A stretch of DNA of 47,634 nt from an uncultured Lachnospiraceae bacterium (GCA_944375815.1 CALWBA010000149.1:1-47634), one strand, 5' to 3'; counted from the stretch's first letter, positions 34,152-44,048 are shown. Notes: generated from the letters alone by a model not told the origin. Numbers and translations are program-made.

Positions 34152-36359
34152 ATGAAAGAAGAAAAACTGAGGGTACTATTAAAAGATATGTCATTGAAAG
34201 AAAAAATCGGACAAATGATGCAGCTGGATGTAAGCTGCTTTAGAAATGAGGGACCTGTTACAGGAAGTGAGGTTGATCAGGAAATCGCTGGGGAGGATCT
34301 GACTCTGGCAGGGAGTATCCTAGGCGCAGTAGGAGCAGAGGAGATCAAAGATCTGCAGAAAAGATGTATGGAGAAACAGCCTCATCATATTCCGATAGTG
34401 TTTATGGCAGATATCATTAACGGATACAAGACTATCTTTCCCATTCCCCTGGCTTTAGGCTGTACTTTTTCCCAGGAAGATGCCAGGATGGTAGGTGATA
34501 TTATGGCAAAGGAATCTGCAGCTGACGGACTTCATGTAACTTTTGCGCCTATGGTAGATTTGGTAAGAGACGCCAGATGGGGAAGAGTCATGGAATCTAC
34601 AGGAGAAGATCCCTATCTGAATTCTCGTATGGCAGAAGCTATGGTTTGGGGAATCCAAGGAGAAGGAGAGCATTATGAAGGGCATCTGGGAGCTTGCACA
34701 AAACATTTTGCTGCTTACGGGGCTCCTACAGCAGGAAAAGAATACAACAATGTAGAGCTGTCAGAGCGCACGCTGAGAGAGGATTATCTTCCTTCCTATC
34801 AGGCTGCTATAGATGCAGGATCGGCAATGGTGATGACTTCTTTCAATACCCTGGATCGTATTCCGGCAACAGGAAACCAGTGGTTGATGAGAAAGATCCT
34901 TCGGGAAGAAATGGGATTTGATGGAGTCCTGGTTTCTGATTATAACGCCATTGGGGAACTTATGACTCACGGAGTAGCAGAGGACAAAAAGGAAGCAGCT
35001 AGGCAGGCCTTGGAAGCCGGAATCGATCTGGATATGATGAGCGGCTGTTATATAGGGGGCCTGGAGGAACTGGTGAAAGAAGGAAAGATCCGGGAAGAGT
35101 TGATCGATGAGGCGGTTTTGCGTATTTTGAGGCTGAAGAATAGGCTGGGGCTTTTTGAAGATCCTTACCGGGGATTGGAGGATCAGGACACAGCCAGAGA
35201 AATCTTTACGGAGGAAAACCGGGCAAAGGCCAGAAAAGCCGCCGTGGACAGCATGGTGCTTCTGGAGAATCAAGAAGGTTTTTTGCCTCTGAAAAAAGAA
35301 GAGAAGGTAGCTTTTATCGGGCCTTTTGTAGAGGATAAACATATCCTGGGAGCATGGTCCTTTTTCGGAGACATCGAACAGGCGGTGGCCTGCTGTCAGG
35401 GAATTAAAGAGAAAGGGGCACAGGCAGTCTTTGAAAGGGGCTGCGGAATGGTAAATCCGGGTCAGACCCTCTATGGATTCCGGTATAACATGACCAATAC
35501 AGAATCCTGGGAAGAGATAGATGCCCTTATAGAAAGAGCAGCAAAGACTGCAGCAGACTGCGACAAGGTAGTGCTTCTTATAGGGGAGGCGCCCATCCAG
35601 ACGGGCGAGGGATCCAGCAGGGGGGATATTACCATACCAGAAGCGCAGAAAAAACTTCTGGATGCAGTGACAAAGGTAAATAAAAATACAGCAGCAGTAA
35701 TTTTTGCTGGAAGGCCTCTGGATATCCGGGATGTAAAAGAGAAAACAAAGGCAATCCTTTATGCCTGGATGCCAGGAACGGAGGGAGGACATGCTGTGGC
35801 GGATATTCTCTACGGAGATGCGGAGCCTCAGGGTAGACTTTCCATGTCTCTGCCTTGGAGTGTGGGACAAGTGCCGGTATTCTACGGAGAACTTTCCACA
35901 GGACGTCATATCGAAGACGGAGAATGGGTGGAAAACCGTTTCCTTTCCAGGTACAGTGATATGCCCAATCAGCCTCTTTATCCTTTTGGCTACGGACTTG
36001 GTTATACGGAATTTTCCTACTCAGAAGTAAGGCTGGATAAGGAAGAAATCCGAATGGGAGAACCTTTGCAGGTTTCCGTAACTGTAAAAAATACTGGAAG
36101 CCGCCGCGGAACAGAGACCGTTCAGCTTTATGTGACTGACAAAGTGGGCAGTGTGGCCAGACCTATGCGGCAGCTTAAAGGCTTTACCAAGCTGACGCTG
36201 GAGCCGGGAGAGAGCAAAGATGCAGTCTTTGATCTGACATCAGAGGATCTGAGATTTTATACTAGGTCTATGGAATACAAGGCAGAGCCAGGAGACTTTA
36301 TTGTCTGGGTAGGAGCCAATTCCAGAACAAAAAACGGAAAGAAATTTAAACTGAGATGA
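34152..36359 (+). CDS. Beta-glucosidase, glycoside hydrolase family 3
   Basis: A 735-residue cytoplasmic GH3 enzyme. The N-terminal TIM barrel carries KHF at 184-186 and the nucleophile Asp263 in VLVSDYNA. An alpha/beta sandwich domain follows to about 610, then a fibronectin type III-like domain (ETVQLYVTD onwards). The lack of a signal peptide fits intracellular cleavage of imported beta-glucosides; beta-xylosidase activity also occurs in this family. The start has an AAAGGAGG site 19 bases after the previous stop. Confidence 0.92.
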   Translation: MKEEKLRVLLKDMSLKEKIGQMMQLDVSCFRNEGPVTGSEVDQEIAGEDLTLAGSILGAVGAEEIKDLQKRCMEKQPHHIPIVFMADIINGYKTIFPIPLALGCTFSQEDARMVGDIMAKESAADGLHVTFAPMVDLVRDARWGRVMESTGEDPYLNSRMAEAMVWGIQGEGEHYEGHLGACTKHFAAYGAPTAGKEYNNVELSERTLREDYLPSYQAAIDAGSAMVMTSFNTLDRIPATGNQWLMRKILREEMGFDGVLVSDYNAIGELMTHGVAEDKKEAARQALEAGIDLDMMSGCYIGGLEELVKEGKIREELIDEAVLRILRLKNRLGLFEDPYRGLEDQDTAREIFTEENRAKARKAAVDSMVLLENQEGFLPLKKEEKVAFIGPFVEDKHILGAWSFFGDIEQAVACCQGIKEKGAQAVFERGCGMVNPGQTLYGFRYNMTNTESWEEIDALIERAAKTAADCDKVVLLIGEAPIQTGEGSSRGDITIPEAQKKLLDAVTKVNKNTAAVIFAGRPLDIRDVKEKTKAILYAWMPGTEGGHAVADILYGDAEPQGRLSMSLPWSVGQVPVFYGELSTGRHIEDGEWVENRFLSRYSDMPNQPLYPFGYGLGYTEFSYSEVRLDKEEIRMGEPLQVSVTVKNTGSRRGTETVQLYVTDKVGSVARPMRQLKGFTKLTLEPGESKDAVFDLTSEDLRFYTRSMEYKAEPGDFIVWVGANSRTKNGKKFKLR

Positions 36360-36377
36360 TATAAGGAGAAACAGATT

Positions 36378-38630
36378 ATGAAATTTACAGATGGCTATTG
36401 GTGTATGAAAAAAGAAATGAATCCCCTTTTCGCTGTGGAATATGCAGATTCTAGGATCCAGGGCAGCGAATTGACCATTTATGCTCCGGGAAAACATATC
36501 GAGGGCAGAGGAGACTGTCTGAATCTGGGAATGCTGACCATCCGTCTTACCAGCCCTATGGAAGATGTGATCAAGGTGTCCATCGTACATTTTGAAGGGA
36601 CTGCCTATCATGGACCTTTTGTCCAGACTGTAGAGACAAATCCGGCGGTGACCATTGACGAGACAGAGGATTTTATCATTTATCAGACAGGAAAGACAAA
36701 AGCAATTGTTGATAAACGGCCAAACTCCTGGGGAATCCGTTTTATGAACGGAGATAGAGAACTGACCAGTACCGGATTTCGGAATATGGCTAATATTAAG
36801 AATAATGCAACAGGAAAGACCTATACTGTAGAGGCGCTGGCAATCGATGTAGATGAATATATTTATGGTCTGGGCGAACGTTTCACTCCTTTTGTAAAAA
36901 ATGGACAGTCTGTAGAAATGTGGAATGAAGACGGAGGCACTGCCAGTGAGATCGCTTATAAAAATATCCCCTTCTATATCACAAATAAAGGATATGGTGT
37001 CCTTTTGGATAATGAGGGAGATGCTTCCTATGAGATTGCCAGCGAAAAGGTAGAAAGAATTCAATTTTCCGTAGAAGGAGAGCGGTTGGACTACTACTTT
37101 ATCAATGGAGATACCCCAAAAGGAACCATTCAGAAATATACAGAGCTTACGGGAAGACCGGCCCTGCCCCCTGCCTGGTCCTTTGGCCTGTGGCTTACTA
37201 CATCCTTTACTACTAACTATGATGAAGAGACTACCAGCAGCTTTATCCAGGGAATGGCAGACAGAGATATCCCCCTTCATGTTTTTCACTTTGACTGTTA
37301 CTGGATGGAGGCTTATGAGTGGTGTAACTTTACCTGGGATCCAAAGACATTTCCGGATCCAAAGGGAATGCTTCAGAGGTATCATGATCGGGGGCTGAAG
37401 ATCTGTGTATGGATCAATCCTTATATCGGTCAGAAATCTCCTTTATTCCGGGAAGGTATGAAAGGCGGATACCTTCTGAAAAAGACCAATGGAGATGTAT
37501 GGCAGACAGATATGTGGCAGGCAGGTATGGGGATGGTAGATTTTACTAATCCTAATGCCGTAAAATGGTATCAGGATAAACTGAAAACCCTATTAGATAT
37601 GGGCGTGGACTGCTTTAAAACCGATTTCGGAGAAAGAATCCCTGTAAAAGACATAGCTTATTTTGATGGATCAGATCCGGTGAAGATGCATAATTATTAT
37701 ACATTCCTGTATAATAAAGCGGTATTTGAACTTCTGGAAAGAGAAAGAGGAAAAGGGGAGGCTGTGCTTTTTGCCAGATCTGCCACGGTAGGAGGTCAGA
37801 TGTTCCCGGCTCATTGGGGTGGTGACTGCTCTGCATCCTATCCGTCTATGGCGGAAACCCTGAGAAGCGGTCTGTCTCTGGCCTGTGGGGGATTTGGCTT
37901 CTGGAGCCATGATATCAGCGGGTTTGAGAATACTGCTCCGGCAGATATCTATAAGAGATGGTGCCAATTTGGCCTTTTAAGTTCCCACAGCCGTCTCCAC
38001 GGATCTACTTCTTACAGAGTTCCTTGGCTTTTTGATGAGGAAGCCTGTGACGTTCTGCGGAAATTTGTAAAACTGAAATGTAGCCTGATGCCCTACCTCT
38101 ATCGTCAGGCAGTGATCTCGCATGAGGAGGGAACTCCCATGATGCGTCCTATGTTTGTGGAATTTCCTGAGGATAGGACCTGTGAAACTTTGGATAAGCA
38201 GTATATGCTGGGAGATTCTCTCCTTGCAGCGCCGATATTCAAAAGGTCCGGAGAAGTGGAATATTATGTGCCCCAGGGAACCTGGTATAATATCCTTACT
38301 GGAGAAACGGTAAAAGGAGGACAATGGCACAAGGATACTTTTGATTATTTCTCCATGCCTCTTCTGGCAAGGCCTAACAGCATTTTGGCCGTGGGAAGTC
38401 ATGAAGAGAGACCAGATTATGATTTTGCAGACGGGGTGACCTTGAACCTGGTATGTTTTGAAGATGGGGCACAGGCAGAAACCATAATCACAGATGTAAA
38501 AGGGAAAGCTGTGCTGTGGGTAAAAGCCAGAAGAGAAGGCAGCAGGATTTTGGTACATACGGCAGGTCAGGACCAGAAACTTACCTGTAAAGTGCTGGGA
38601 GAGGAAGAACTGGAAGTAGTATTTATCTGA
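36378..38630 (+). CDS. Alpha-xylosidase, glycoside hydrolase family 31
   Basis: A 750-residue enzyme that matches E. coli YicI closely. The nucleophile Asp416 is in CFKTDFGERIP and the acid/base Asp483 in HWGGDC, both at nearly the YicI positions, and the FARSATVGGQMFPAHWGGDC stretch is characteristic. It removes alpha-1,6-xylose from xyloglucan oligosaccharides and isoprimeverose. It is cytoplasmic. It follows the beta-glucosidase by 18 bases and is the last gene of the rightward arm. Its presence is the best hint that xyloglucan fragments are a substrate of the locus. Confidence 0.93.
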   Translation: MKFTDGYWCMKKEMNPLFAVEYADSRIQGSELTIYAPGKHIEGRGDCLNLGMLTIRLTSPMEDVIKVSIVHFEGTAYHGPFVQTVETNPAVTIDETEDFIIYQTGKTKAIVDKRPNSWGIRFMNGDRELTSTGFRNMANIKNNATGKTYTVEALAIDVDEYIYGLGERFTPFVKNGQSVEMWNEDGGTASEIAYKNIPFYITNKGYGVLLDNEGDASYEIASEKVERIQFSVEGERLDYYFINGDTPKGTIQKYTELTGRPALPPAWSFGLWLTTSFTTNYDEETTSSFIQGMADRDIPLHVFHFDCYWMEAYEWCNFTWDPKTFPDPKGMLQRYHDRGLKICVWINPYIGQKSPLFREGMKGGYLLKKTNGDVWQTDMWQAGMGMVDFTNPNAVKWYQDKLKTLLDMGVDCFKTDFGERIPVKDIAYFDGSDPVKMHNYYTFLYNKAVFELLERERGKGEAVLFARSATVGGQMFPAHWGGDCSASYPSMAETLRSGLSLACGGFGFWSHDISGFENTAPADIYKRWCQFGLLSSHSRLHGSTSYRVPWLFDEEACDVLRKFVKLKCSLMPYLYRQAVISHEEGTPMMRPMFVEFPEDRTCETLDKQYMLGDSLLAAPIFKRSGEVEYYVPQGTWYNILTGETVKGGQWHKDTFDYFSMPLLARPNSILAVGSHEERPDYDFADGVTLNLVCFEDGAQAETIITDVKGKAVLWVKARREGSRILVHTAGQDQKLTCKVLGEEELEVVFI

Positions 38631-38678
38631 TATTTATAAAAATTGAAATAGTACCGCAGTGATTTTATTACAATGAAT

Positions 38679-38709
38679 AAGAGCCAGGTCTGTGTAAGGC
38701 CTGGCTCTT
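38679..38709 (+). terminator. Terminator at the end of the carbohydrate locus
   Basis: AAGAGCCAGG at 38679-38688 pairs with CCTGGCTCTT at 38700-38709. The downstream side is T-rich but interrupted, and the upstream side is A/T-rich as well, so it probably serves both the alpha-xylosidase and the convergent PepSY gene. Confidence 0.7.
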
Positions 38710-38808
38710 GGTGTAAAATTTATTTATGCAAATAAATAAAATCTTACAGAAAGATTATACTCTATATTTTCTCCATTATCAGATCAAACTTCCGCTGTAC
38801 GAATTTCT

Positions 38809-39447
38809 TTACCACTTCTCTTCGCTCCACTCAATGATATTACCATTGGAGGCGTCGATTTTGAATTCATATTCCATATGATTGTAAATGATATCACCTT
38901 CATAGCATGCTTTGCCGTCATCGTAGTCAAGCTCTATTCTGATATCCTGATCCGTTGCGCCCGGAACTTTGGCGAGGGCAGTACTCTTTGCATCATCTAT
39001 GGAGATAGATGCTCCGGACGGAAGTGCTGTTGTTTCTCCGGCAGGGGCTGCGGTACTGTCATCAGCAGGCTGCGATTCCGGTGTGGGAGTCGTCTCAGAG
39101 GCAGAAGCAGCGGATGCATCTGTCTGGAAAGCGGAATCAGAAGACTGCTGTCTCTGATAATTTGAATTGATTTCCTGATCATAGGAAAGAATGTCGCCGT
39201 TGGATGCGTCAATATCGTAGCTGTACTCCTTTTCCTGAACATCAAATTCGATTTCATAAACTGTCTTGCCATCATCTCTGTCCTTGGTAACTTTCAGGCG
39301 GGTAACATCGCTTTCCTGTACTCCGGCATCAGAGAAGGCTGCTTCCTTTGCTGCTGCCTGTCCGATATCTTTGCCGTCGCCGCAGGCGGTGAAAACGGCT
39401 GAAAATGCAAGTGTAAGTGCTGCTGCTGCGAATAATCTTTTCTTCAT
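38809..39447 (-). CDS. PepSY-domain lipoprotein
   Basis: A 212-residue lipoprotein. The signal peptide ends in a lipobox before Cys22 (VFTAC). Two PepSY domains are visible: the first around 30-105 with YEIEFDVQEKEYSYDIDASNGDILSYDQE, the second around 145-212 with CYEGDIIYNHMEYEFKIDASNGNIIEWSEE. A Ser/Ala/Thr-rich linker joins them. PepSY domains often inhibit or chaperone secreted peptidases or act as ligand-binding modules. The start at 39447 is chosen because GGAGGATACC precedes it and it begins the signal peptide; ten upstream codons in frame are ignored. It is monocistronic. Confidence 0.85.
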   Translation of the reverse strand: MKKRLFAAAALTLAFSAVFTACGDGKDIGQAAAKEAAFSDAGVQESDVTRLKVTKDRDDGKTVYEIEFDVQEKEYSYDIDASNGDILSYDQEINSNYQRQQSSDSAFQTDASAASASETTPTPESQPADDSTAAPAGETTALPSGASISIDDAKSTALAKVPGATDQDIRIELDYDDGKACYEGDIIYNHMEYEFKIDASNGNIIEWSEEKW

Positions 39448-39541
39448 AGGGGTATCCTCCTGTTTATATTCAATCATTTTTATTAGTATCTCTTTGTTGA
39501 CCTTACTATATAACCGGAAGATTAAAGAAACATTAAAATAT

Positions 39542-39583
39542 AAAAAAATTTGGGATATATATCTGTATTAAGATACATATCCC
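39542..39583 (-). terminator. Terminator of the S1-domain protein gene
   Basis: Read on the minus strand, GGGATATGTATC pairs with GATATATATCCC and is followed by a T run (complement of 39542-39548). It lies directly after the stop codon at 39592. Confidence 0.8.
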
Positions 39584-39591
39584 GTTATGAA

Positions 39592-40500
39592 TTAAAGTTT
39601 TAATTTTGCGAACAGTTCACCAAGACTTGTGGTCAGTTCCTCACTCTTTGGAATCTCTACGGTCTCTTCTTCAATTTCCTTTGCAGCCACATCATCCAGA
39701 GCCTTCATACTCAGGGACAGCTTTCCATCTTTGATAGCGATGACTTTTACCTTAACTTTATCTCCTACTTTGAGTACAGCGGATGGGTGTTTGATTCGTT
39801 TCTGACTGATCTGTGAGATATGTACAAGACCGCTCAGTCCATTTCCAAGGGAAATGAAAGCCCCGTAGGACTGCAGGCTTTCCACGGTTCCCTCTGTGAC
39901 GAAGCCTACCTGTATATTGGAGACTTTTGCCTTTCGCTCCTCCTCAGCCTTTTCTCTCAGAAGCTCTTTTGCAGACAAGATCAGGCGGCCTTTCTCCTCA
40001 TCGAGATCGAATACCTGAACCTGAATTGTTTTGTTAAGATATTCATCCAGATTCTCCACGTAGTTCAGCGCAAGTTTAGATGCAGGAATAAATCCGCGGA
40101 TATCTTCCACATAAGCGGTGACACCGGCATTTACAACTTCTGCAACCTTCACAGTAAGAACGGTTTTGTCTTCTTTAAGCTGGCGCAGCTTATCCCATGC
40201 GAGCTCATCATTTGCCTCCACACGGGAGAGCTGTATATTTCCGCGGCCGTCATCCTTGCGGACTACAGTCGCAGAGACCTCATCTCCGACATGAACCTGT
40301 TCTTTTGCATTAAATCCAGGCTCTCTTGAGTAATCTTCGATTTTGATTACTCCTTCGGCATAATATTTTAAATCCAGAATGATTTCATCATCCGTTACAG
40401 CGATTACGGTTCCTGTCAGGATATCTCCCTCTTCAATCTTTTTAAAGGAAGCCTCCAGCTCCTCCGCGTAATCATCCATGCTCATTTTTTCTTCAGACAT
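39592..40500 (-). CDS. S1 RNA-binding domain protein (RpsA-like)
   Basis: A 302-residue protein with three S1 domains at about 25-90, 100-175 and 188-258. The third has the classical VTEGTVESLQSYGAFISLGNGLSGLVHISQ pattern. Low-G+C Gram-positive bacteria carry such short ribosomal protein S1 homologues rather than the six-domain E. coli form. It probably binds mRNA and assists translation or stability. The ATG at 40500 follows GAGAGGAGT; six upstream in-frame codons begin without a site. It is transcribed alone, divergently from the reductase. Confidence 0.9.
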   Translation of the reverse strand: MSEEKMSMDDYAEELEASFKKIEEGDILTGTVIAVTDDEIILDLKYYAEGVIKIEDYSREPGFNAKEQVHVGDEVSATVVRKDDGRGNIQLSRVEANDELAWDKLRQLKEDKTVLTVKVAEVVNAGVTAYVEDIRGFIPASKLALNYVENLDEYLNKTIQVQVFDLDEEKGRLILSAKELLREKAEEERKAKVSNIQVGFVTEGTVESLQSYGAFISLGNGLSGLVHISQISQKRIKHPSAVLKVGDKVKVKVIAIKDGKLSLSMKALDDVAAKEIEEETVEIPKSEELTTSLGELFAKLKL

Positions 40501-40622
40501 AATAATACTCCTCTCCAAAAGATAATCTGTGTAAAATTGCTACGGTATTATTATACCAGCAGGGGGGACATTTTTCCATAGCAAATGTGTGTCTTATAAA
40601 ATGATGAAAATGCGTCTTAACG

Positions 40623-40651
40623 TTGAATCCAGGTGCCTGACGATGTAAAAT
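40623..40651 (+). promoter_or_regulatory. Promoter of the aldo/keto reductase gene
   Basis: TTGAAT at 40623-40628, a 17-base spacer and TAAAAT at 40646-40651, about 70 bases before the start codon. Confidence 0.6.
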
Positions 40652-40719
40652 AAGGAACATACAATACGACCGACAGCAGTTCTGTGTATAAAGAGGGCTA
40701 AAATCAGGAGGGTATCAAT

Positions 40720-41682
40720 ATGAGCAGATATGAGAAAATGAAGTACAGATATTGCGGCAGCAGCGGTCTGCAGCTTCCGGTTGTGTCTCTGGGATTCTGG
40801 CACAATTTCGGTACAAAAGCAGATCATGCAATATGCACGGAAATGGTTACGGGTGCATTTGAACTTGGAATTACCTCGTTTGACCTGGCGAATAACTATG
40901 GTCCGGTGCCGGGAAGTGCCGAGGAACGATTCGGAAAAATTTTAAAAGAGCAGATGAGTGCACACAGAGATGAGATTATCATTTCCACAAAAGCGGGCTA
41001 TGATATGTGGGACGGACCTTATGGATGCGGGGGATCCAAAAAGTACCTTGCCTCATCACTGGATCAAAGCCTGAAGCGTATGGGACTGGAATATGTAGAT
41101 ATTTTCTATCATCATGTTCCTGATCCTAACACACCTATGGAGGAAACTGCGGATGCGCTGAAACTGATTGTGCAGCAGGGTAAGGCTCTGTATGTGGGAA
41201 TATCTAATTATAATGCGCAGCAGACGCAGAAGATGGAAAAACTTCTGAATGAGAGAGGGGTACACTGTCTGATTAACCAGATCAGTTTCTCTATGACAGA
41301 GCGCCGCAATCAGCCGGCCATTGAAAGGGCAAATGAGCTCGGCATCGGAACAATTGCGTTCTGTCCTCTTGCTCAGGGAGTTCTGACCGGAAAGTATATG
41401 AATGGAATTCCCAAGGATTCAAGAGCAGCGGGAGAGAGTGTATTCTTAAAGAGTGAACAGATTACGGAGAAAGTCGTTGAGGTTACAAAGAAGCTTTCGG
41501 AAATTGCAGACAACAGGGGACAGAGTCTGGCCCAGATGGCACTTGCCTGGGCGCTGAGGCATACAACGTCTGTAATTATAGGAGCAAGGAAGTTTTCACA
41601 GATTGAAGAAAACTGCGGCTGTGTTGACGGGCTTGAGTTCTCTAAGGAAGAGCTGGAAATGATTGAGGAGATTTTAGTTTGA
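40720..41682 (+). CDS. Aldo/keto reductase
   Basis: A 320-residue NADPH-dependent reductase with an (alpha/beta)8 barrel. The catalytic tetrad is visible: Asp and Tyr in FDLANNYGP (about 52-60), Lys in ISTKAGYD (about 90) and His in YHHVPDP (about 128). The overall sequence resembles the YghZ/KCNAB-like group, which reduces small aldehydes such as methylglyoxal or L-glyceraldehyde 3-phosphate. The substrate here is unknown. It has an AGGAGGG site and its own promoter. Confidence 0.9.
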   Translation: MSRYEKMKYRYCGSSGLQLPVVSLGFWHNFGTKADHAICTEMVTGAFELGITSFDLANNYGPVPGSAEERFGKILKEQMSAHRDEIIISTKAGYDMWDGPYGCGGSKKYLASSLDQSLKRMGLEYVDIFYHHVPDPNTPMEETADALKLIVQQGKALYVGISNYNAQQTQKMEKLLNERGVHCLINQISFSMTERRNQPAIERANELGIGTIAFCPLAQGVLTGKYMNGIPKDSRAAGESVFLKSEQITEKVVEVTKKLSEIADNRGQSLAQMALAWALRHTTSVIIGARKFSQIEENCGCVDGLEFSKEELEMIEEILV

Positions 41683-41730
41683 CCCCATCTTCTCAAAATG
41701 ATAATATGAAACCACAAGGAGGGTTATCAG

Positions 41731-43374
41731 ATGCCGAAACAGAAAACATTTATCATAGGTCACAGGAATCCGGACACGGATTCGATCTGTTCCGCCATTG
41801 CGTATGCCGATATTAAAAACCGCACGGAACAGAAAAATTTTGTGGCAAAACGCGCAGGACAGATTAATGAAGAGACAGAGTTTGTGTTGAAGAAGTTTGG
41901 GGTTTCAGCGCCGGGGTATCTCTCAGATGTGGGAGCTCAGGTGAAAGATCTCGATATTCATCGGACACCGGGCGTTGAGGGAACGATTACGGTACGGCAG
42001 GCATGGAATCTGATGCGTCAGGACAATGTAGTTACGCTGCCGATTACAAAGGATAATAAACTGCAGGGAATCATTACAATCGGAGATATTGCAGAATCCT
42101 TTATGGATGTTTATGACAATACAGTTATGGCAACCGCAGGAACGCAGTACAAAGCCATTGCGGAGACACTCGACGGCACGATTGTGGTTGGAAATCCCCA
42201 CGGATATTTTGTAAAGGGGCGAGTGCTTCTCGGGGCATCTCATCCTGCTCTGATGGAAAATTTTATCCAGGAAGATGACCTGGTTATTATGGGAAACCGC
42301 TCAGAAGACCATCTGTGCGCAATGGAACAGAATGCAAGCTGTATTATTGTCTGCATGGGGGCGCGTATCTCTCCAATGATTCAGAAGCTGGCTGAGGAAA
42401 ATGAATGTGTGATTATAAGTACGCCTCACGACACTTATACAGTAGCACGTCTTATTAATCAGAGCATTCCGATTAAGTTTCTGATGAAAACAGAACAGCT
42501 GATTACGTTTAAAACAGATGATTTTACATCGCAGATCAAGGAGACCATGGGAAAATACCGTCACAGAGACTTTCCGGTGCTCGATAAACGAGGGAACTAT
42601 GTGGGTACTATCTCCCGAAGAAACCTGATTAATGTGCGGAAGAAACGTCTGATTCTGGTAGACCACAATGAAAAATCCCAGGCAGTAGAAAATATAGATG
42701 AGGCGGAAATTCTGGAGATCATTGATCATCACAGACTGGGTTCTCTGGAAACATTTGCGCCTGTATTTTTCCGCAACCAGCCCGTAGGCTGTACAGCCAC
42801 AATCATGTATCAGATCTATCAGGAAAAACAGCTTGATATACCCCCAAATATCGCCGGGCTTCTTTGCTCTGCTATCATTTCTGATACACTGATGTTCCGC
42901 TCGCCAACCTGCACGGCCATAGACCGCGCCGCTGCCGAGAAACTTGCCGAGATTGCAAAGATAGATATTTCACAGCTTGCAGAGGAGATGTTTGCTGCGG
43001 GAAGTAATCTGGACGATAAGTCACCAGAGGAAATTTTCTATCAGGACTTCAAAAAATTTATTGTGGAGGATATCACATTCGGCGTAGGTCAGATCAATGC
43101 GATGGGTGCAAAAGCTCTTGCGTCCATCAAGGAAAACCTGCTTCCCCAGATGGAGAAGGAATGCGGCAAACACGGAATTCAAATGGTATTCTTCATGCTC
43201 ACAAATATCATGGAGGAGAGCACAGAGCTTCTCTGCTTTGGAGAGAAAGCGAATGATCTGATTATGGAGGCTTTTCATGTGAAAGTAGAAAACGGAAGCT
43301 GTCACCTGCCGGGTGTAGTTTCGAGAAAGAAGCAGCTGATTCCAGCGTTTATGATGGCGCTGCAGCAGCAGTAG
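41731..43374 (+). CDS. Manganese-dependent inorganic pyrophosphatase with CBS and DRTGG domains
   Basis: A 547-residue family II pyrophosphatase that hydrolyses pyrophosphate in the cytoplasm. The catalytic DHH domain begins at the N-terminus (GHRNPDTDS, 10-18) and is interrupted by a regulatory insert: CBS (about 70-125), DRTGG (about 130-245), CBS (about 250-310). The DHH signature reads IDHHRLG near 330-336, and the DHHA2 domain ends the protein. The CBS pair is inhibited or activated by adenine nucleotides in characterised clostridial enzymes, and DRTGG-containing forms respond to diadenosine polyphosphates. The start has an AAGGAGGG site. Confidence 0.93.
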   Translation: MPKQKTFIIGHRNPDTDSICSAIAYADIKNRTEQKNFVAKRAGQINEETEFVLKKFGVSAPGYLSDVGAQVKDLDIHRTPGVEGTITVRQAWNLMRQDNVVTLPITKDNKLQGIITIGDIAESFMDVYDNTVMATAGTQYKAIAETLDGTIVVGNPHGYFVKGRVLLGASHPALMENFIQEDDLVIMGNRSEDHLCAMEQNASCIIVCMGARISPMIQKLAEENECVIISTPHDTYTVARLINQSIPIKFLMKTEQLITFKTDDFTSQIKETMGKYRHRDFPVLDKRGNYVGTISRRNLINVRKKRLILVDHNEKSQAVENIDEAEILEIIDHHRLGSLETFAPVFFRNQPVGCTATIMYQIYQEKQLDIPPNIAGLLCSAIISDTLMFRSPTCTAIDRAAAEKLAEIAKIDISQLAEEMFAAGSNLDDKSPEEIFYQDFKKFIVEDITFGVGQINAMGAKALASIKENLLPQMEKECGKHGIQMVFFMLTNIMEESTELLCFGEKANDLIMEAFHVKVENGSCHLPGVVSRKKQLIPAFMMALQQQ

Positions 43375-43383
43375 GAGGCATAT

Positions 43384-43980
43384 ATGGGAAAACAGACATG
43401 GAAAGGCGGAAATATGCTGTATCCGCTGCCGGTAGTTATGGTCAGCGTGACTGACGGGAAGGGAAACGACAATATCATCACCGTAGCATGGGCTGGAACC
43501 ATCTGTACAAATCCGCCGATGCTGTCAATTTCTGTGCGTCCGGAGCGCTTTTCTCATCAGATGCTGATGGAAACAGGGGAATTTGTCGTGAACCTGACCA
43601 CGGAAAAGCTGGCATACGCTACGGATTACTGCGGTGTGCGATCAGGAAAAGATACAGATAAATTCAGGGACATGAAACTGACAAAAGAAAAAGCCCAGTT
43701 TGTGCAGGCTCCAATGATAGCCGAAGCACCCGTATGCCTGGAGTGCAGAGTAAAAGAGGTGCGTCATCTGGGAAGCCACGATTTGTTTCTCGCAGAGGTG
43801 CTTGCAGTGCATGCGGATGAATCATATATGGATGAAAAAAAGAAATTTCATCTGGAATGGGCAAAGCCAATCGTATATTCACACGGCGAATATCTGGCTA
43901 CGGGAAAGAAGATCGGCACATTTGGGTACAGTGTGAAGAAGAAAAAGGATGTCAGGACGTCCAGGTGCAAGAGGAATTAA
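43384..43980 (+). CDS. Flavin reductase-like FMN-binding protein
   Basis: A 198-residue protein of the flavin reductase (split-barrel) family. The conserved segment TVAWAGTICTNPPMLSISVRPERFSH (about 35-60) binds FMN. Anaerobe members act as flavoproteins in electron transfer or as stand-alone reductases, and the partner is unknown. It starts ten bases after the pyrophosphatase gene with a TAGGAGG site, so the two probably share a transcript. The basic C-terminal tail is not part of the fold. Confidence 0.87.
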   Translation: MGKQTWKGGNMLYPLPVVMVSVTDGKGNDNIITVAWAGTICTNPPMLSISVRPERFSHQMLMETGEFVVNLTTEKLAYATDYCGVRSGKDTDKFRDMKLTKEKAQFVQAPMIAEAPVCLECRVKEVRHLGSHDLFLAEVLAVHADESYMDEKKKFHLEWAKPIVYSHGEYLATGKKIGTFGYSVKKKKDVRTSRCKRN

Positions 43981-44048
43981 TAAAAGAGTCATTTAATAGT
44001 TTTTAAACCGCAGGTTTTATGGAAAAATGAAAGTTTTGAAAATAGGGC

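Noticed and set aside
34761..35909. Long minus-strand reading frame of 382 codons
   Set aside because: Antisense shadow of the GH3 beta-glucosidase; Cys/His-rich composition typical of a non-coding frame.
36240..37385. Long minus-strand reading frame of 381 codons
   Set aside because: It lies antisense to the GH3 and GH31 genes, both with intact active sites, and shows no recognisable domain.
19264..38709. Mobile genomic island carrying the carbohydrate locus
   Set aside because: No integrase, tRNA, transposase or flanking direct repeats were seen at either edge; only terminators border it.
38717..38740. AT-rich near-palindrome after the carbohydrate locus
   Set aside because: TTTATTT/AAATAAA pairing is short and expected in AT-rich intergenic DNA; not enough to call an attachment site or operator.
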